Assembly: GCF_003097515.1 (NCBI RefSeq)
Contig: NZ_CP029188.1
Location: forward strand, 6,120,531-6,184,530
DNA: 64,000 nt
Direction: 5' to 3'
From: Streptomyces tirandamycinicus
GTDB taxonomy: Bacteria; Actinomycetota; Actinomycetes; Streptomycetales; Streptomycetaceae
The translations under genes were made by a program, and so were the position numbers. Shown here one piece after another: positions 48,604 through 58,329 of the stretch. The notes beneath the pieces were generated by a model. The model worked only from the letters and a program-made list of their open reading frames with translations, had not been told where the DNA came from and did not search any database. How positions within the stretch are numbered: position 1 is the first letter of the stretch; the number at the start of each line of letters is the position of its first letter.

Positions 48604-51600
48604 TCAGCCGCCTCCGCGCCTCAGCCGCACCGTCACGATCTGGAACGGCCGCAGCGCCAGCGGTACTCCGCCGTCCTCCACCACCAGAGGCGGACCCTCC
48701 AGGGGCCGCTCCAGCAGGTCCGCCAGTACCGCGCCGGCCGCCGGGAAGCCCGGACGCAGCACCGTCGCCGTGCGGCCGCCGAGCGACTCGTAGAGCCGGA
48801 CGACGACGTCGCCCGAACCGTCGTCGGCGAGCTTCACCGCCTCCACCACGGCGGCGGGGCCGTCCGTCGTCACCACCGGCGGCACTCCGGCGCCGCCCGG
48901 GCCGATGCGCAGCGGCAGGTTCAGCGCGTATCCCTCCGCGACGGCGTCCTCCACCGTCGCGCCGGGCAGCAGCGCGTAGGTGAAGCGGTGCGGGCCCTGG
49001 TCCGCCCGGGGGTCGGGGATGCGGGGGGCGCGGACCAGGCTCAGCCGGACGGTCGTCGTCGTGCCGCCGTCCTCCGCGCGCGTCGTACGGGAAACGTCGT
49101 GCCCGTACGACGAGTCGTTGAGGATCGCGACGCCGTAGCCGTTCTCGCCGACGTGCACCCAGCGGTGCCCGTAGACCTCGAAACGCGCGGCCTCCCAGCT
49201 GGTGTTGGTGTGGGTGGGCCGGTGGACGTGGCCGAACTGGATCTCGGCGGTGGAGCGCTCGGCATGCACGTCGACCGGGAACGCGGCCTTCAGGATCTTC
49301 TCCGTCTCATGCCAGTCGATCTCGGTGACGACGTCGACGCGGCGGCTGCCGCAGCGCACCGTGACCGTCTGCACGATCCGCGAGCCCCGGCCGAAGGTCC
49401 GCTCCACGCGCAGCGCGCCGAGCAGCGGGCTGTCGTCGGCGATCCTGATGGTCGCCCCCTCCAGCAGGTCGGTGTACCGGTGCAGGTAGTGCCGGTCGAG
49501 GTCCCAGGCGTCCCAGTGGTTCGGCAGATCGCCGTGCAGCCGCAGCAGATTGCCCTTGCCGCCGGGCGCCAGCACCTCGCGGCCGGCGACCAGGTCCCGT
49601 ACGGAGCCGAAGGTGCCGTCGTCGGCCAGCTCGACCCGTACGAGCCCGTTGTCCAGCGCCCGGTTGGTCACCCTGACCGGCGGTTGGGCCGGAGCCTGCG
49701 GCACGACCCGGGCCGAGCCGCAGGCCGGGACCTCCACGGCGACGGGCGCCGAGCCGTCGGAGAGCCTCGGCAGCCCCGGGTCGAGCACGTCGGCCAGCAG
49801 CGGCGGCACCCGTACCACCTCGGCCCGGTCCCGGGGGCCCGCGTTGTAGACCCACGGCTCGACCCGCCCCGCCCCGCTCACCGCCTCCAGGGCCTGCGCG
49901 GTGAGCGCCTCCAGCTCCTTCGTGACCCGGGCGTACTCCGCCTCGGCCTCCCGGTGGACCCAGGTGATCGACGAACCCGGCAGGATGTCGTGGAACTGGT
50001 GCAGCAGCACCGTCTTCCACAACCGGTCCAGCTCCCCGTGCGGGTAGGCGTACCCGGGCACGTGCAGGGCTGCCGCCGTCGCCCACAACTCGGCCTCCCG
50101 CAGGGCGTGTTCGCTGCGCCGGTTGCCCTGCTTGGTGCGGGCCTGCGAGGTGTAGGTGGCGCGGTGCAGCTCCAGGTACAGCTCACCCGACCACACCGGG
50201 GCGTCCGCGCGGCCCGCGTACTCCTCCCGCGCCGCCTCGAAGAAGGCGTCCGGGTGCTCGACGACCACCTTCGCCGAACCCTCCAGGTCGGCCAGCCGGC
50301 GGGCCCGCTCCAGCATCTCCCGGGTGGGCCCGCCGCCGCCGTCGCCGTGCCCGAACGGCGCCAGCGACCGGGTGCCGAGCCCCTTGTCCGCGTAGTTGCG
50401 CACCGCGTGCGCCACCTCGCGCCCGGAGAGGACGGCGTTGTAGGTGTCGACGGGCGGGAAGTGGGTGAAGATCCGCGATCCGTCGATGCCCTCCCACCAG
50501 AACGTGTGGTGGGGCAGCCTGTTGGTCTGGTTCCAGGACAGCTTCTGGGTCAGGAACCAGCTCATCCCGGCGAGCTTCGCGATCTGCGGGTAGGCCGCCG
50601 TGTAGCCGAAGGAGTCCGGAAGCCACACCCCGTGCGTCTCGATGCCGAACTCGTCGAGGAAGAAGCGCTTTCCGTGCACCAGCTGCCGGGCCAGCGCCTC
50701 GCCGCCCGGGAGGTTGCCGTCCGCCTCCACCCACATGCCCCCGACGGGAGCCCACTGCCCGTGCGCCACCGCCTCCTTGATCCCGGCCCACACCTGCGGG
50801 CGGTTGTCCCGCACCCACGCGTACTGCTGGGCCTGCGAGCAGGCGAAGACGAGCTCGGGGTACTCCCCGGCCAGCGAGAGCACATTGGCGAACGTGCGGG
50901 CCGCCTTGCGCTCGGTCTCCCGGATCGGCCACAGCCAGGCGGTGTCGATATGGGCGTGCCCGACCGCGGACAGGGTGTGCGCGCTGGCGTGGGCGGGCCG
51001 GGCGAGGGCCTCGGCGAGGACACCCCGGGCACCGGCCGCCGTCCCCGGCACGTCGTCGAGGTCGAGCACGTCCAGCGCCCGTTCCAGGGTGTACATGATC
51101 TCGTGCCGGCGCGGCTCGTGCTCGCCGAGTTCCAGCATCAGCTCCTGCAGCACCTGCAGGTCGAGCGACAGATGCCAGACGTCCTCGTCGAGCACGGTGA
51201 GATCGGCCCGGGCGAAGGTGTAGAGCGGCGCACTGCCCGCGGTGCGCTTGTCGCCCATCGGCGTCGGGGAGCGGAAGTGGTCCTTGAGGATGTCGGGGTT
51301 GGAGGCGGCCTCGATCAGGAAGGCGACCCGCTCGCCACCCGCCGCGGGGGAGGCGATCGGCACGTACTGGTTCTGCGGGTTGACGGCCTTCACGGGAGTG
51401 CCGTCCGGCAGGTGGACCAGCGCCTCGGCCTGGTTCCCCGGCCAGCCGCCGGTGAACCCCAGGTCGAACCACGCCTCCACGCGCCTGCCCGCCCAGGCCG
51501 CGGGCACCTCGCCGGCCACCCGGAACCAGGTGGTGCCCCACGGCGGACCCCACGCGGTGCCCGTGGCGAACGGCTCGTACGCGGCCTCCCGGGCCTCCTC

Positions 51601-51735
51601 GAACGGCACCGGCTCGTCGGGCACCTGCCAGGCCGCCACGGTCAGCGGCACGGACTCCGGGTGGATCACGGGCCGGACGCGCTGCTCCAGTACCCGTGCG
51701 ACGCGCTGCTCGATCCTGCGCCGTTCGTCGTGCAT
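48604..51735 (-). CDS. GH38 alpha-mannosidase
   Basis: A 1043-residue cytoplasmic glycoside hydrolase. GH38 motifs: GHAHIDTAWLWP (zinc-binding), WLPDSFGY with the nucleophile aspartate, and HQFHDILPGSS. The beta-rich C-terminal half (from about 640) has the normal GH38 sandwich regions. Bacterial members cleave alpha-mannosides from glycan or glycolipid breakdown. It follows the GH4 gene by ten bases on the same strand, so the two act in one sugar route. No ABC sugar transporter is within view. Confidence 0.92.
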   Translation of the reverse strand: MHDERRRIEQRVARVLEQRVRPVIHPESVPLTVAAWQVPDEPVPFEEAREAAYEPFATGTAWGPPWGTTWFRVAGEVPAAWAGRRVEAWFDLGFTGGWPGNQAEALVHLPDGTPVKAVNPQNQYVPIASPAAGGERVAFLIEAASNPDILKDHFRSPTPMGDKRTAGSAPLYTFARADLTVLDEDVWHLSLDLQVLQELMLELGEHEPRRHEIMYTLERALDVLDLDDVPGTAAGARGVLAEALARPAHASAHTLSAVGHAHIDTAWLWPIRETERKAARTFANVLSLAGEYPELVFACSQAQQYAWVRDNRPQVWAGIKEAVAHGQWAPVGGMWVEADGNLPGGEALARQLVHGKRFFLDEFGIETHGVWLPDSFGYTAAYPQIAKLAGMSWFLTQKLSWNQTNRLPHHTFWWEGIDGSRIFTHFPPVDTYNAVLSGREVAHAVRNYADKGLGTRSLAPFGHGDGGGGPTREMLERARRLADLEGSAKVVVEHPDAFFEAAREEYAGRADAPVWSGELYLELHRATYTSQARTKQGNRRSEHALREAELWATAAALHVPGYAYPHGELDRLWKTVLLHQFHDILPGSSITWVHREAEAEYARVTKELEALTAQALEAVSGAGRVEPWVYNAGPRDRAEVVRVPPLLADVLDPGLPRLSDGSAPVAVEVPACGSARVVPQAPAQPPVRVTNRALDNGLVRVELADDGTFGSVRDLVAGREVLAPGGKGNLLRLHGDLPNHWDAWDLDRHYLHRYTDLLEGATIRIADDSPLLGALRVERTFGRGSRIVQTVTVRCGSRRVDVVTEIDWHETEKILKAAFPVDVHAERSTAEIQFGHVHRPTHTNTSWEAARFEVYGHRWVHVGENGYGVAILNDSSYGHDVSRTTRAEDGGTTTTVRLSLVRAPRIPDPRADQGPHRFTYALLPGATVEDAVAEGYALNLPLRIGPGGAGVPPVVTTDGPAAVVEAVKLADDGSGDVVVRLYESLGGRTATVLRPGFPAAGAVLADLLERPLEGPPLVVEDGGVPLALRPFQIVTVRLRRGGG

Positions 51736-51745
51736 CCGAGAGCAC

Positions 51746-53074
51746 CTACTTCCGGTTGAGGTGGGCGAGACCGGGGTGTACGGCGGTGTACCCGTCCAGC
51801 AGGCGGCGGGCCACGGTGACGGAGTCGACCAGCGGGTGCAGGGCGAAGGCCCGCACGGCGGCGGCGCGCGACCCGCTCTCCGCGGCCGTCATGACCTCCC
51901 GCTCGACGGCCTTCACCGCGGTGACCAGACCGGTGGCGTGGCCCGGCAGCGGGTCGACGGCGTACGGGTGGGCGCCGCTCGCGTCCACCAGGCACGGCAC
52001 CTCGATCACGGCGTCGGCGTCGAGCACGGAGAGCGCCGTACCGTTGCGGACGTTGAGGATCAGCGTGGTGCGCTCGTCGCGGGCGACGGCGCGCATCAGG
52101 GCCAGCGCCACCTTCTCGTACCCGCCCGACTCCAGGTCCGTACCCGCCCGTTCACCCGCACCCGACGCCTCCCGGCTGCCGGCCATGTAGGTGGCCTCGC
52201 GCTCGGCGAGCGCGGACCGCCAGCGCCGGAGGGAGGGCTCCGCGTAGAAGCCGGCCTGCTGGTCGCGGAGGAACGCCCCGCGGGTGCGTTCCGCCCGCCG
52301 GTACGCCCGCACGGTCTCGCGGTTGAAGTAGTAGTAGTGCAGATACTCGTTGGGGATCGCGCCGAGCGAGCGCAGCCAGTCCGCGCCGAACAGCCTGCCC
52401 TCCTCCAGGGAGCCGAGCGCCTCCCGGTCGGCGAGGAGCCGGGGCAGCTCGTCCCGCCCCCTCACCCGCACCCCGCGGAGCCAGCCCAGGTGGTTGAGGC
52501 CCACGTAGTCCATCCACACCCGGGCGGGGTCGGCGCCGAGCGCCCGCGCGACCCGCCGCCCCAGCCCCACCGGTGAGTCGCAGATCCCGACGACCCGGTC
52601 ACCGAGCACCCGGGACATCGCCTCGGTGACGAGCCCCGCGGGATTGGTGAAGTTGATGACCCACGCGTCGGGCGCGAGCGCGGCGACCCTGCGGGCGATG
52701 TCCGTGGCGACCGGCACGGTCCGCAGGCCGTAGGCGATGCCGCCGGCCCCCACCGTCTCCTGCCCCAGCACGCCCTCGGCGAGCGCCACCCGCTCGTCGG
52801 CGGCACGCCCCTCCAGCCCCCCGACCCGGATCGCGGAGAACACGAAGTCGGCCCCGCGCAGCGCCTCGTCGAGATCGGTCGTGGCCTCGACGACCGGTGC
52901 GTCCGGCACTCCCGCGGCCTGCTCTGCGAGGACGGTGGCGACGGCACGCAGACGGGAGCCGTCGACGTCGTGGAGGGTGACCCGGGTGACCCGGCCCTCG
53001 TCGCGGTCGCCGAGGAGCGCGCCGTACACCAGCGGTACGCGGAAGCCTCCGCCGCCCAGAATCGCCAGTCTCAT
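51746..53074 (-). CDS. GH4 family NAD-dependent glycosidase (6-phospho-beta-glucosidase-like)
   Basis: A 442-residue GH4 enzyme. The N-terminal Rossmann loop LAILGGGGFRVPLVYGAL binds NAD; metal ligands are expected in VVGICDSPVG (Cys) and VGLNHLGW (His). GH4 enzymes oxidise C3 of the sugar during hydrolysis. The N-terminal block is of the 6-phospho-beta-glucosidase branch. It is the first gene of the pair with the alpha-mannosidase. Exact substrate (phospho-sugar or free glycoside) is not decided by these motifs. Confidence 0.9.
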   Translation of the reverse strand: MRLAILGGGGFRVPLVYGALLGDRDEGRVTRVTLHDVDGSRLRAVATVLAEQAAGVPDAPVVEATTDLDEALRGADFVFSAIRVGGLEGRAADERVALAEGVLGQETVGAGGIAYGLRTVPVATDIARRVAALAPDAWVINFTNPAGLVTEAMSRVLGDRVVGICDSPVGLGRRVARALGADPARVWMDYVGLNHLGWLRGVRVRGRDELPRLLADREALGSLEEGRLFGADWLRSLGAIPNEYLHYYYFNRETVRAYRRAERTRGAFLRDQQAGFYAEPSLRRWRSALAEREATYMAGSREASGAGERAGTDLESGGYEKVALALMRAVARDERTTLILNVRNGTALSVLDADAVIEVPCLVDASGAHPYAVDPLPGHATGLVTAVKAVEREVMTAAESGSRAAAVRAFALHPLVDSVTVARRLLDGYTAVHPGLAHLNRK

Positions 53075-53653
53075 CCCGCGACCTTCCTCATCCCGCGACC
53101 TTCCTCGCCCTGGGCGCCTGCGGAGCGCCGGCGTCCCCCGCCGGTCTTCCCGGTCCGTCTTGCCCGGTTCCGTCCTGCCACAACGCTGTCACCTCGGCGG
53201 CGTCCGCGCGAGAACCATGCGGTGTTCCGGCGGTATCGCGTCCCGGGCCATCCTGTCGGATTCCATCGGAAACCATGGGTTTCCGGCGGGCGTCCGGTGG
53301 GTGCCTCGCGGGGAGCCCCAGGAAACGGGTTCCCGGGAGCGGGGCGGTGCGTCGAATAATGCGTTGACGTACCCGGAAGGCCTCCTGTTAGCCTCCAGGA
53401 GTCCTTCTGCTTCGTTCTGGGCCTGTGTGCCCTGGAAAAGGGTGTTCATGTCCCGGCCCGCGCCGAGTGCGCCTCGCCGCACCGCGTAACCGTCCGCTGC
53501 CTTTCGCTGCCCGCTCGTGCGGGCGGCTGCCGGACGCGTCCTCCGGTGCTCTGCCCTGCCCGTCCGCCGCTCCGCGGTTTTCTCGGGCATTCTGACGAGG
53601 CCACTCGGCCTGCTCTTGCTGTCACGACCGACTTCCCAGCAAGGAGCATCCGG
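53075..53653. other. Intergenic region upstream of RNHCP genes
   Basis: This 579-base gap holds no supported gene. Around 53340-53400 it is less GC-rich; TTGACG (53364-53369) and TAGCCT (53389-53394) form a possible vegetative promoter with a rather long 19-base spacer. The leader to the first RNHCP gene would then be about 250 bases. Confidence 0.4.
53364..53394 (+). promoter_or_regulatory. Possible vegetative promoter for the RNHCP genes
   Basis: TTGACG at 53364 and TAGCCT at 53389 resemble -35 and -10 hexamers, but the 19-base spacer is one or two longer than the optimum. Located about 260 bases upstream of the first RNHCP gene. Confidence 0.3.
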
Positions 53654-54025
53654 GTGTCCAGCCACACCACCAACAACAACCACATCCTCAGCCTCGGCAC
53701 CTTCAGCTGCGCCCGGTGCGGGCTGACCGTATCCGCGTACAGTGCCGACGGCGCGCCACGCAACCACTGCCCGTCCTGCCTGCACTCCCGGCACGTTCTC
53801 GACCACGTCGAGGGCGGTCCGAGCGACTGCGAGGGCCGGATGTCCCCCATCGCCATCGCCGTGCTCCGCACCGGTGACTGGATGGTCATCCACCGGTGCG
53901 TGCGCTGCGACGAGCTCACCTCGAACCCGGTCTGCGCCGACGACAACCAGCTCATCCTGATGCGCATGGCGGTCCGCCCGCTGGCCCAACCGCCCTTCCC
54001 GCTCGAAGCGTTCGGAACCCTCTGA
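53654..54025 (+). CDS. RNHCP domain protein (first of two)
   Basis: A 123-residue protein with two zinc-ribbon-like pairs: CARCG and the name-giving RNHCPSCLHS, then GRMSPIAIAV, MVIHRCVRCDEL and ADDN near the end, all consensus features of the RNHCP family (function unknown, probably metal binding). Start GTG 53654 follows AAGGAG. The second gene, 26 bases downstream, encodes a paralogue with the same pattern. Confidence 0.88.
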   Translation: MSSHTTNNNHILSLGTFSCARCGLTVSAYSADGAPRNHCPSCLHSRHVLDHVEGGPSDCEGRMSPIAIAVLRTGDWMVIHRCVRCDELTSNPVCADDNQLILMRMAVRPLAQPPFPLEAFGTL

Positions 54026-54051
54026 TCGCCCGGCAGGGAAGGAGCATCGCC

Positions 54052-54465
54052 ATGTCACGCAACAACCGAAGGCGGCGGCGCCGTCCACAGCGGCACAAGG
54101 ACGTCCTGCACACCCGGGGCGGGCACCGGGCGAACGACTTCCGGTGCGCGTCCTGCCGGCTCGATGTGCCGGTGGACGCACCCGGCACCGCGCACCGAAA
54201 CCACTGCCCCCACTGCCTGGCCAGCCTGCATATCGACCGGAAGCTCCCCGGCGACCGCGACGCTGACTGCCGCGGTCGGATGGAGGCGCTGGGCATGTCC
54301 GTCCGCCCCGACGGCGAATGGATGATCATTCACCAGTGCGCCTCCTGCGGCGAGCTCAGCGCCAACCGCATCGCCGGCGACGACAACCCCTACGCCCTGG
54401 TCCGCCTCGCCCTCAGACCACTCGCCGATCCCACGCACGCCGGCCGCGCCCTGTTCGCCCTGTGA
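54052..54465 (+). CDS. RNHCP domain protein (second of two)
   Basis: A 137-residue paralogue of the preceding protein. An Arg-rich start (SRNNRRRRRRPQRHKD) precedes CASCR, RNHCPHCLAS, CRGRMEALGM, MIIHQCASCGEL and NRIAGDDNPYALVRLALRPL. The basic N-terminus could bind nucleic acid; this extension is absent from the first copy. AAGGAGCATCGCC is an almost identical ribosome site to that of the first gene, supporting tandem duplication. Confidence 0.9.
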   Translation: MSRNNRRRRRRPQRHKDVLHTRGGHRANDFRCASCRLDVPVDAPGTAHRNHCPHCLASLHIDRKLPGDRDADCRGRMEALGMSVRPDGEWMIIHQCASCGELSANRIAGDDNPYALVRLALRPLADPTHAGRALFAL

Positions 54466-55012
54466 CCCGGCCGCGGCGTACCCCGGCGGACCACATCCGC
54501 AGCCGTCCCCGCCCACGACCCCCGCCCACGACCCCCGCCCACGGACATCACCACCACGGAAAGAGGAACAGCCCGGCAGTGGAGGTCGGGTCCGGAATCC
54601 CGCGCGGCACCGATCGCGTACCCGAGGTGATCACCGCCACCCTCGGCTTCCCGAGGGCGGCGACCTCGCGGGCGCCCTGCGGCTGACACGTACAGGAGCC
54701 CCGCCCCCGCCCTCGTCGCCGAGGGCGGGAAGGGGAGCGCCATCGCCCACATCCCGTCCACCCGCGCCTGCATCGGCGGCGCCCGCGCCACGGGCGAACG
54801 CACCGCAACCGCAACCGCAACCGTCCCCGGGTAGGGGAAGGGGCGGGACGCGGGACGTGCTGCTCCCGGCACCGGAAGGCCGTGCGGGGGTCGGGGGCGT
54901 CACGGCAACGCCGTCGGGCGACGGCACGAAGAGCCTGAAGTCGGTCGCGCACCCCGGAGGTGCCGCGCCGGCCCCTCGCCTGGTGCGGCACCGGGCGCGA
55001 CACAATGGATGC
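54466..55012. other. Intergenic region, no gene called
   Basis: These 547 bases contain open frames on both strands but none with a convincing start and family. A run of CCACGACCCCCGCCCACGAC repeats lies near 54509-54540, and CAACCGCAACCGCAAC near 54806-54822. The promoter for the YchJ gene is probably in the last 120 bases. Confidence 0.45.
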
Positions 55013-55438
55013 ATGGCCCGACGTACCCCCCGCCCTCCGCGGCCCTCCGTCACCGAGGGATCCCCCTGTCCCTGCGGACTGCCCGCCGCCTACGGAGCCT
55101 GCTGCGGCAGGTTCCACACCGGTCGGTCCGCCGCACCCACGGCCGAACTGCTGATGCGGTCCCGCTACAGCGCCTTCGTCGTCGGCGACGAGGGCTACCT
55201 GCTGCGCACCTGGCACCCCGACTACCGGCCGGGCGGTGTGGACTTCGATCCCGCGATGCGCTGGACGGGCCTGGAGATCCGGGACACGAGCGAGGGCAGC
55301 ATGTTCCATTCCACCGGCACGGTCACCTTCGTCGCCCGCTATACCCTCGGCGGGGAGCCCGGCCAGCTGCACGAGCGCAGTCACTTCGAGCGGCACGACG
55401 GCGCCTGGGTGTACGTGAACGGCACCTTCATGGATTGA
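55013..55438 (+). CDS. YchJ family (UPF0225) protein
   Basis: A 141-residue protein. The N-terminal SEC-C-type metal motif reads PCPCGLPAAYGACCGRFH; the remainder is an NTF2-like domain with PTAELLMRSRYSAFVVGDEGYLLRTWHP and HERSHFERHDGAWVYVNG. This is the usual YchJ architecture. The role is unknown; similar proteins are scattered in bacteria. The ATG at 55013 has little ribosome site and might be leaderless. Confidence 0.9.
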   Translation: MARRTPRPPRPSVTEGSPCPCGLPAAYGACCGRFHTGRSAAPTAELLMRSRYSAFVVGDEGYLLRTWHPDYRPGGVDFDPAMRWTGLEIRDTSEGSMFHSTGTVTFVARYTLGGEPGQLHERSHFERHDGAWVYVNGTFMD

Positions 55439-55649
55439 CGGGCCCCGCTGCGCGCCCGGGTGGCGCGTCGACGGCCGGGCGGCAGCGCGGGGCGCGGCGG
55501 GAGCCGTCCGTACGGCGGCCCGGAGAGCGGCGGCCAGGCGCACCGGCGGGACACGCACCGGCGGGACACGCACCGGCTGGGCGGAGCCCGCGGGGCGAGG
55601 CCCGCCCCGGCTCAAGCGCCCCCACCCGCATGCGCCGGCCGGCTGGACT

Positions 55650-57785
55650 TCAGTCCTCGCGCTCGTCCGGACCCGTTTCGGCGGTGTCCGGCCGGTGGCC
55701 CGGCAGCGACGAGCCGGCGGTGGCCTCGTGGTGCAGCCGCAGGAACTCGAAGTGCCGCTCGTACTGGTCGAGCACGTCGGCGATGAGCTGCTCCTCGGTG
55801 TACCCCATCACGTCGTAGCCCTGGTTGCCTTCGGCGAGCCGCACCTCGAACCTCAGATACGTGTCGTGCGCGGGGACCGAACGCGTCGCGAACTGGGGGG
55901 TGGGCGTCTCCACCGGCTCCAGCCCGTAGACGAACTGCTCTCCGTCGCCGATCCCGACCTGCAGCGCCAGGCGGGGGACGCCGCTCGTCTCGTCGGTCTC
56001 CTCGGTGACGGATGTCCGCGCACCCTGAGCCCGCAGTTCGTCGGCCACCTTCCCGAGCGCCGGCCGGCACACCTCGTCCACGAACCGGGTGGCGGCCCGC
56101 GGGCCGGGGAACGACATCGCCCTCGCGATCCGCCGCCGCCAGGTCCGCTCGGCGACCGGCCCGCGGATCGTGCGTCCCGACAGCGACCCGGGCAGGGCGG
56201 CGATCAGCGCGTCCTCCCGCATCCGCTCCAGGCGGAGGGCCTTGTACAGGCCGGCGATGATGAGGAACATCACGAACGAGAACGGCAGCCCCATGACGAT
56301 CGTCGCACTGGTGAGCGCCTCCACGCCGCCGACGAGGAGCATGGCCAGGGTCAGCAGCCCCGTGGCGGCGGCCCAGAAGACCCGGAGCCAAGGAGCCGAG
56401 TCGCTCACGGGGGTGGGCAGGTGCGAGCAGAGGTTGCCCATCACCAGTGCGCCGGAGTCCGCCGAGGTGACGTAGAGCAGCAGCCCGACGACGGTGGCGA
56501 GCCCGGCGCTGAACGCCGCCCCCGGATACTGCGCGAGCAGCCCGTAGAAGCCCTGCTCGGGGAACTCCATGGCGGTCTCGCCGAACCGGACGTTGCCGCC
56601 GCGGATCACCTGCAGCGCGCTGTTGCCGAAGACGGAGAGGAAGATCAGCGTGAACACGAACGGGATGACCAGGGTCGCCAGCACGAACTGCCGGAGCGAG
56701 CGGCCGCGGGAGATCCTCGCCAGGAACAGCCCGACGAAGGGCGCCCACGCGACCCACCACGCCCAGAAGAAGAGCGTCCAGGCGTTGAGCCAATCCGTCG
56801 GCGGCTCGTAGCCGAAGGTGTTCAGCGTCATCGAGGGGAAGCGGCTGACGTAGTCGCCGATGTTGAGGATGAGTTGGTTGAGGAGTTGGATGGGGCCGGT
56901 GACGATCAGCATGTAGAGCAGCAGTACGAGGGCGAGTACGACGTTGAGCTCGGAGAGCCTGCGGATGCCGCGGTCGACGCCGGCCGCCGCGGACACCGTG
57001 GCCATGAGCACCGCGACGAAGATCAGGCCGATCTGCGCGGCGACGCCCTCGGGTACGTCGAAGAGGAAGCCGAGGCCGAAGTTCAGCTGCACCACCCCGA
57101 TGCCGAGTGACACCGAGATGCCGAACACGGTGCCGAGGATGGCCGCGAGGTCCACGGCGTCACCGATCCGGCCGTGGATGCGCCGGCCGATGATGGGGTA
57201 GAGCGCCGAGCGGATGGCGAGCGGCAGACGGTAGCGGAAGGCGAAGTAGCCCAGCGCCATGCCCATCAGCGCGTACATCGCCCACCCGGTGATGCCGTAG
57301 TGGAACAGTGTCCACACGACGGCCTGACGGGCCGCCTCCACGGTCTGCCCTCTGCCTTCGGGGGGCGCGAGGTAGTGGCTGACGGGCCCTGAGACGGCGA
57401 AGAACATCAGGTCGATCCCGATGCCCGCGGCGAAGAGCATCGCCCCCCAGGCGAACAGGCCGAAGTCGGGCGTGGAGTGCTTCGGCCCCAGCTTGAGATT
57501 GCCGTAGCGGGAGGCGCCGATGAACACCACGAAGGCGAGGTACAGGGTGGCGGCGAGGAAGTAGTACCAGCCGAGACCGGTGGAGATCCAGCCGACCACC
57601 ACGCCGATGACGTCCTGGGCGCCGCTCGGGGTGATGATCGCCCAGATCGAGATCGCGAGGACCAGCCCGGCGGAGCCGAAGAAGACGACCGGTTTGATCC
57701 GGATGTCCTCGGACGCGGTGATCTGCCCCGTCCCGCCGTCCGCTTCGGTTTCGGCGTTGCCGCCGCCCTTTCCGTTGGACGCCAC
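55650..57785 (-). CDS. BCCT family choline/betaine transporter
   Basis: A 711-residue BetT-like transporter with twelve predicted membrane helices (about 35-520) and a long cytoplasmic tail of about 190 residues (from VAERTWRRRIARAM on), typical of BetT. Core segments include GIGIDLMFFAVSGPVSHYLAPP and the tryptophan-rich FFWAWWVAWAPFVGLFLARISRGR. It would take up choline or glycine betaine for osmoprotection, driven by protons or sodium. Choline oxidation genes are not nearby. The GTG at 57785 follows GGGAGGG. Confidence 0.93.
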   Translation of the reverse strand: MASNGKGGGNAETEADGGTGQITASEDIRIKPVVFFGSAGLVLAISIWAIITPSGAQDVIGVVVGWISTGLGWYYFLAATLYLAFVVFIGASRYGNLKLGPKHSTPDFGLFAWGAMLFAAGIGIDLMFFAVSGPVSHYLAPPEGRGQTVEAARQAVVWTLFHYGITGWAMYALMGMALGYFAFRYRLPLAIRSALYPIIGRRIHGRIGDAVDLAAILGTVFGISVSLGIGVVQLNFGLGFLFDVPEGVAAQIGLIFVAVLMATVSAAAGVDRGIRRLSELNVVLALVLLLYMLIVTGPIQLLNQLILNIGDYVSRFPSMTLNTFGYEPPTDWLNAWTLFFWAWWVAWAPFVGLFLARISRGRSLRQFVLATLVIPFVFTLIFLSVFGNSALQVIRGGNVRFGETAMEFPEQGFYGLLAQYPGAAFSAGLATVVGLLLYVTSADSGALVMGNLCSHLPTPVSDSAPWLRVFWAAATGLLTLAMLLVGGVEALTSATIVMGLPFSFVMFLIIAGLYKALRLERMREDALIAALPGSLSGRTIRGPVAERTWRRRIARAMSFPGPRAATRFVDEVCRPALGKVADELRAQGARTSVTEETDETSGVPRLALQVGIGDGEQFVYGLEPVETPTPQFATRSVPAHDTYLRFEVRLAEGNQGYDVMGYTEEQLIADVLDQYERHFEFLRLHHEATAGSSLPGHRPDTAETGPDERED

Positions 57786-58329
57786 GGTCCAGCCCTCCCT
57801 GATCCACCGGGCCGACGGCTCCGCGGAGTCCGGCGGCTGTACGAATGCGACAGGTCAACCCTGTGGTCAAAACCCTGTGGTCAAGGCTCCCGCTCCCGGT
57901 CCCACCCGCCCGGCATCGACACGGCTTGCGATGTGCATCGGTTGCACCGGCCTCGCGGCTCGGGCGCGCACCGCGGACGCACGGTGGCCGCCGGGGGAGT
58001 GGCCAGGTGTGGACGACGGGCGGACAGCGGAGTGGCGGAGGTGCGGATGGGGAGTGGCGGGGGAGTGGCGGAGGTGCGGGAGGCGGGCCGGGCCGCGGTC
58101 CGCAGGGGACGGCGGTGCTCACGGCGCGGGCCCCTGGTCGCGGGCCGGGCGGTCATCGCGCAACTGCGCTTGCGGAAGCTCCCGTTGGGAGGTACGGCTG
58201 ATGAAGCCGTCGAGGGTGGCGGGTGACCGGCGGGCGTTCTCCGGTCCCCGGCAGGCGCTGCCCGGCCCCCGACGAGTACGAGTTGCCGGTGCGGGTTGCC
58301 GGTGCGGTGAGCCGCGCGGGCGCGTAGGC
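57786..58329. other. Intergenic region, contains an 11-bp direct repeat
   Basis: No gene is supported here. Upstream of the transporter, CCTGTGGTCAA occurs twice (57859-57886) as an adjacent direct repeat. Around 58000-58080 GGAGTGGCGGAGGTGCGG-like words repeat. The promoter of the transporter is expected near 57820-57900. Confidence 0.45.

Noticed and set aside
48427..51759. Plus-strand open frame of about 1100 codons opposite the mannosidase
   Set aside because: Shadow of the GH38 gene; low-complexity Arg/Gly/Val composition.
57846..57900. BetI operator before the BCCT gene
   Set aside because: The repeat is direct, not inverted, and does not match any site I know.
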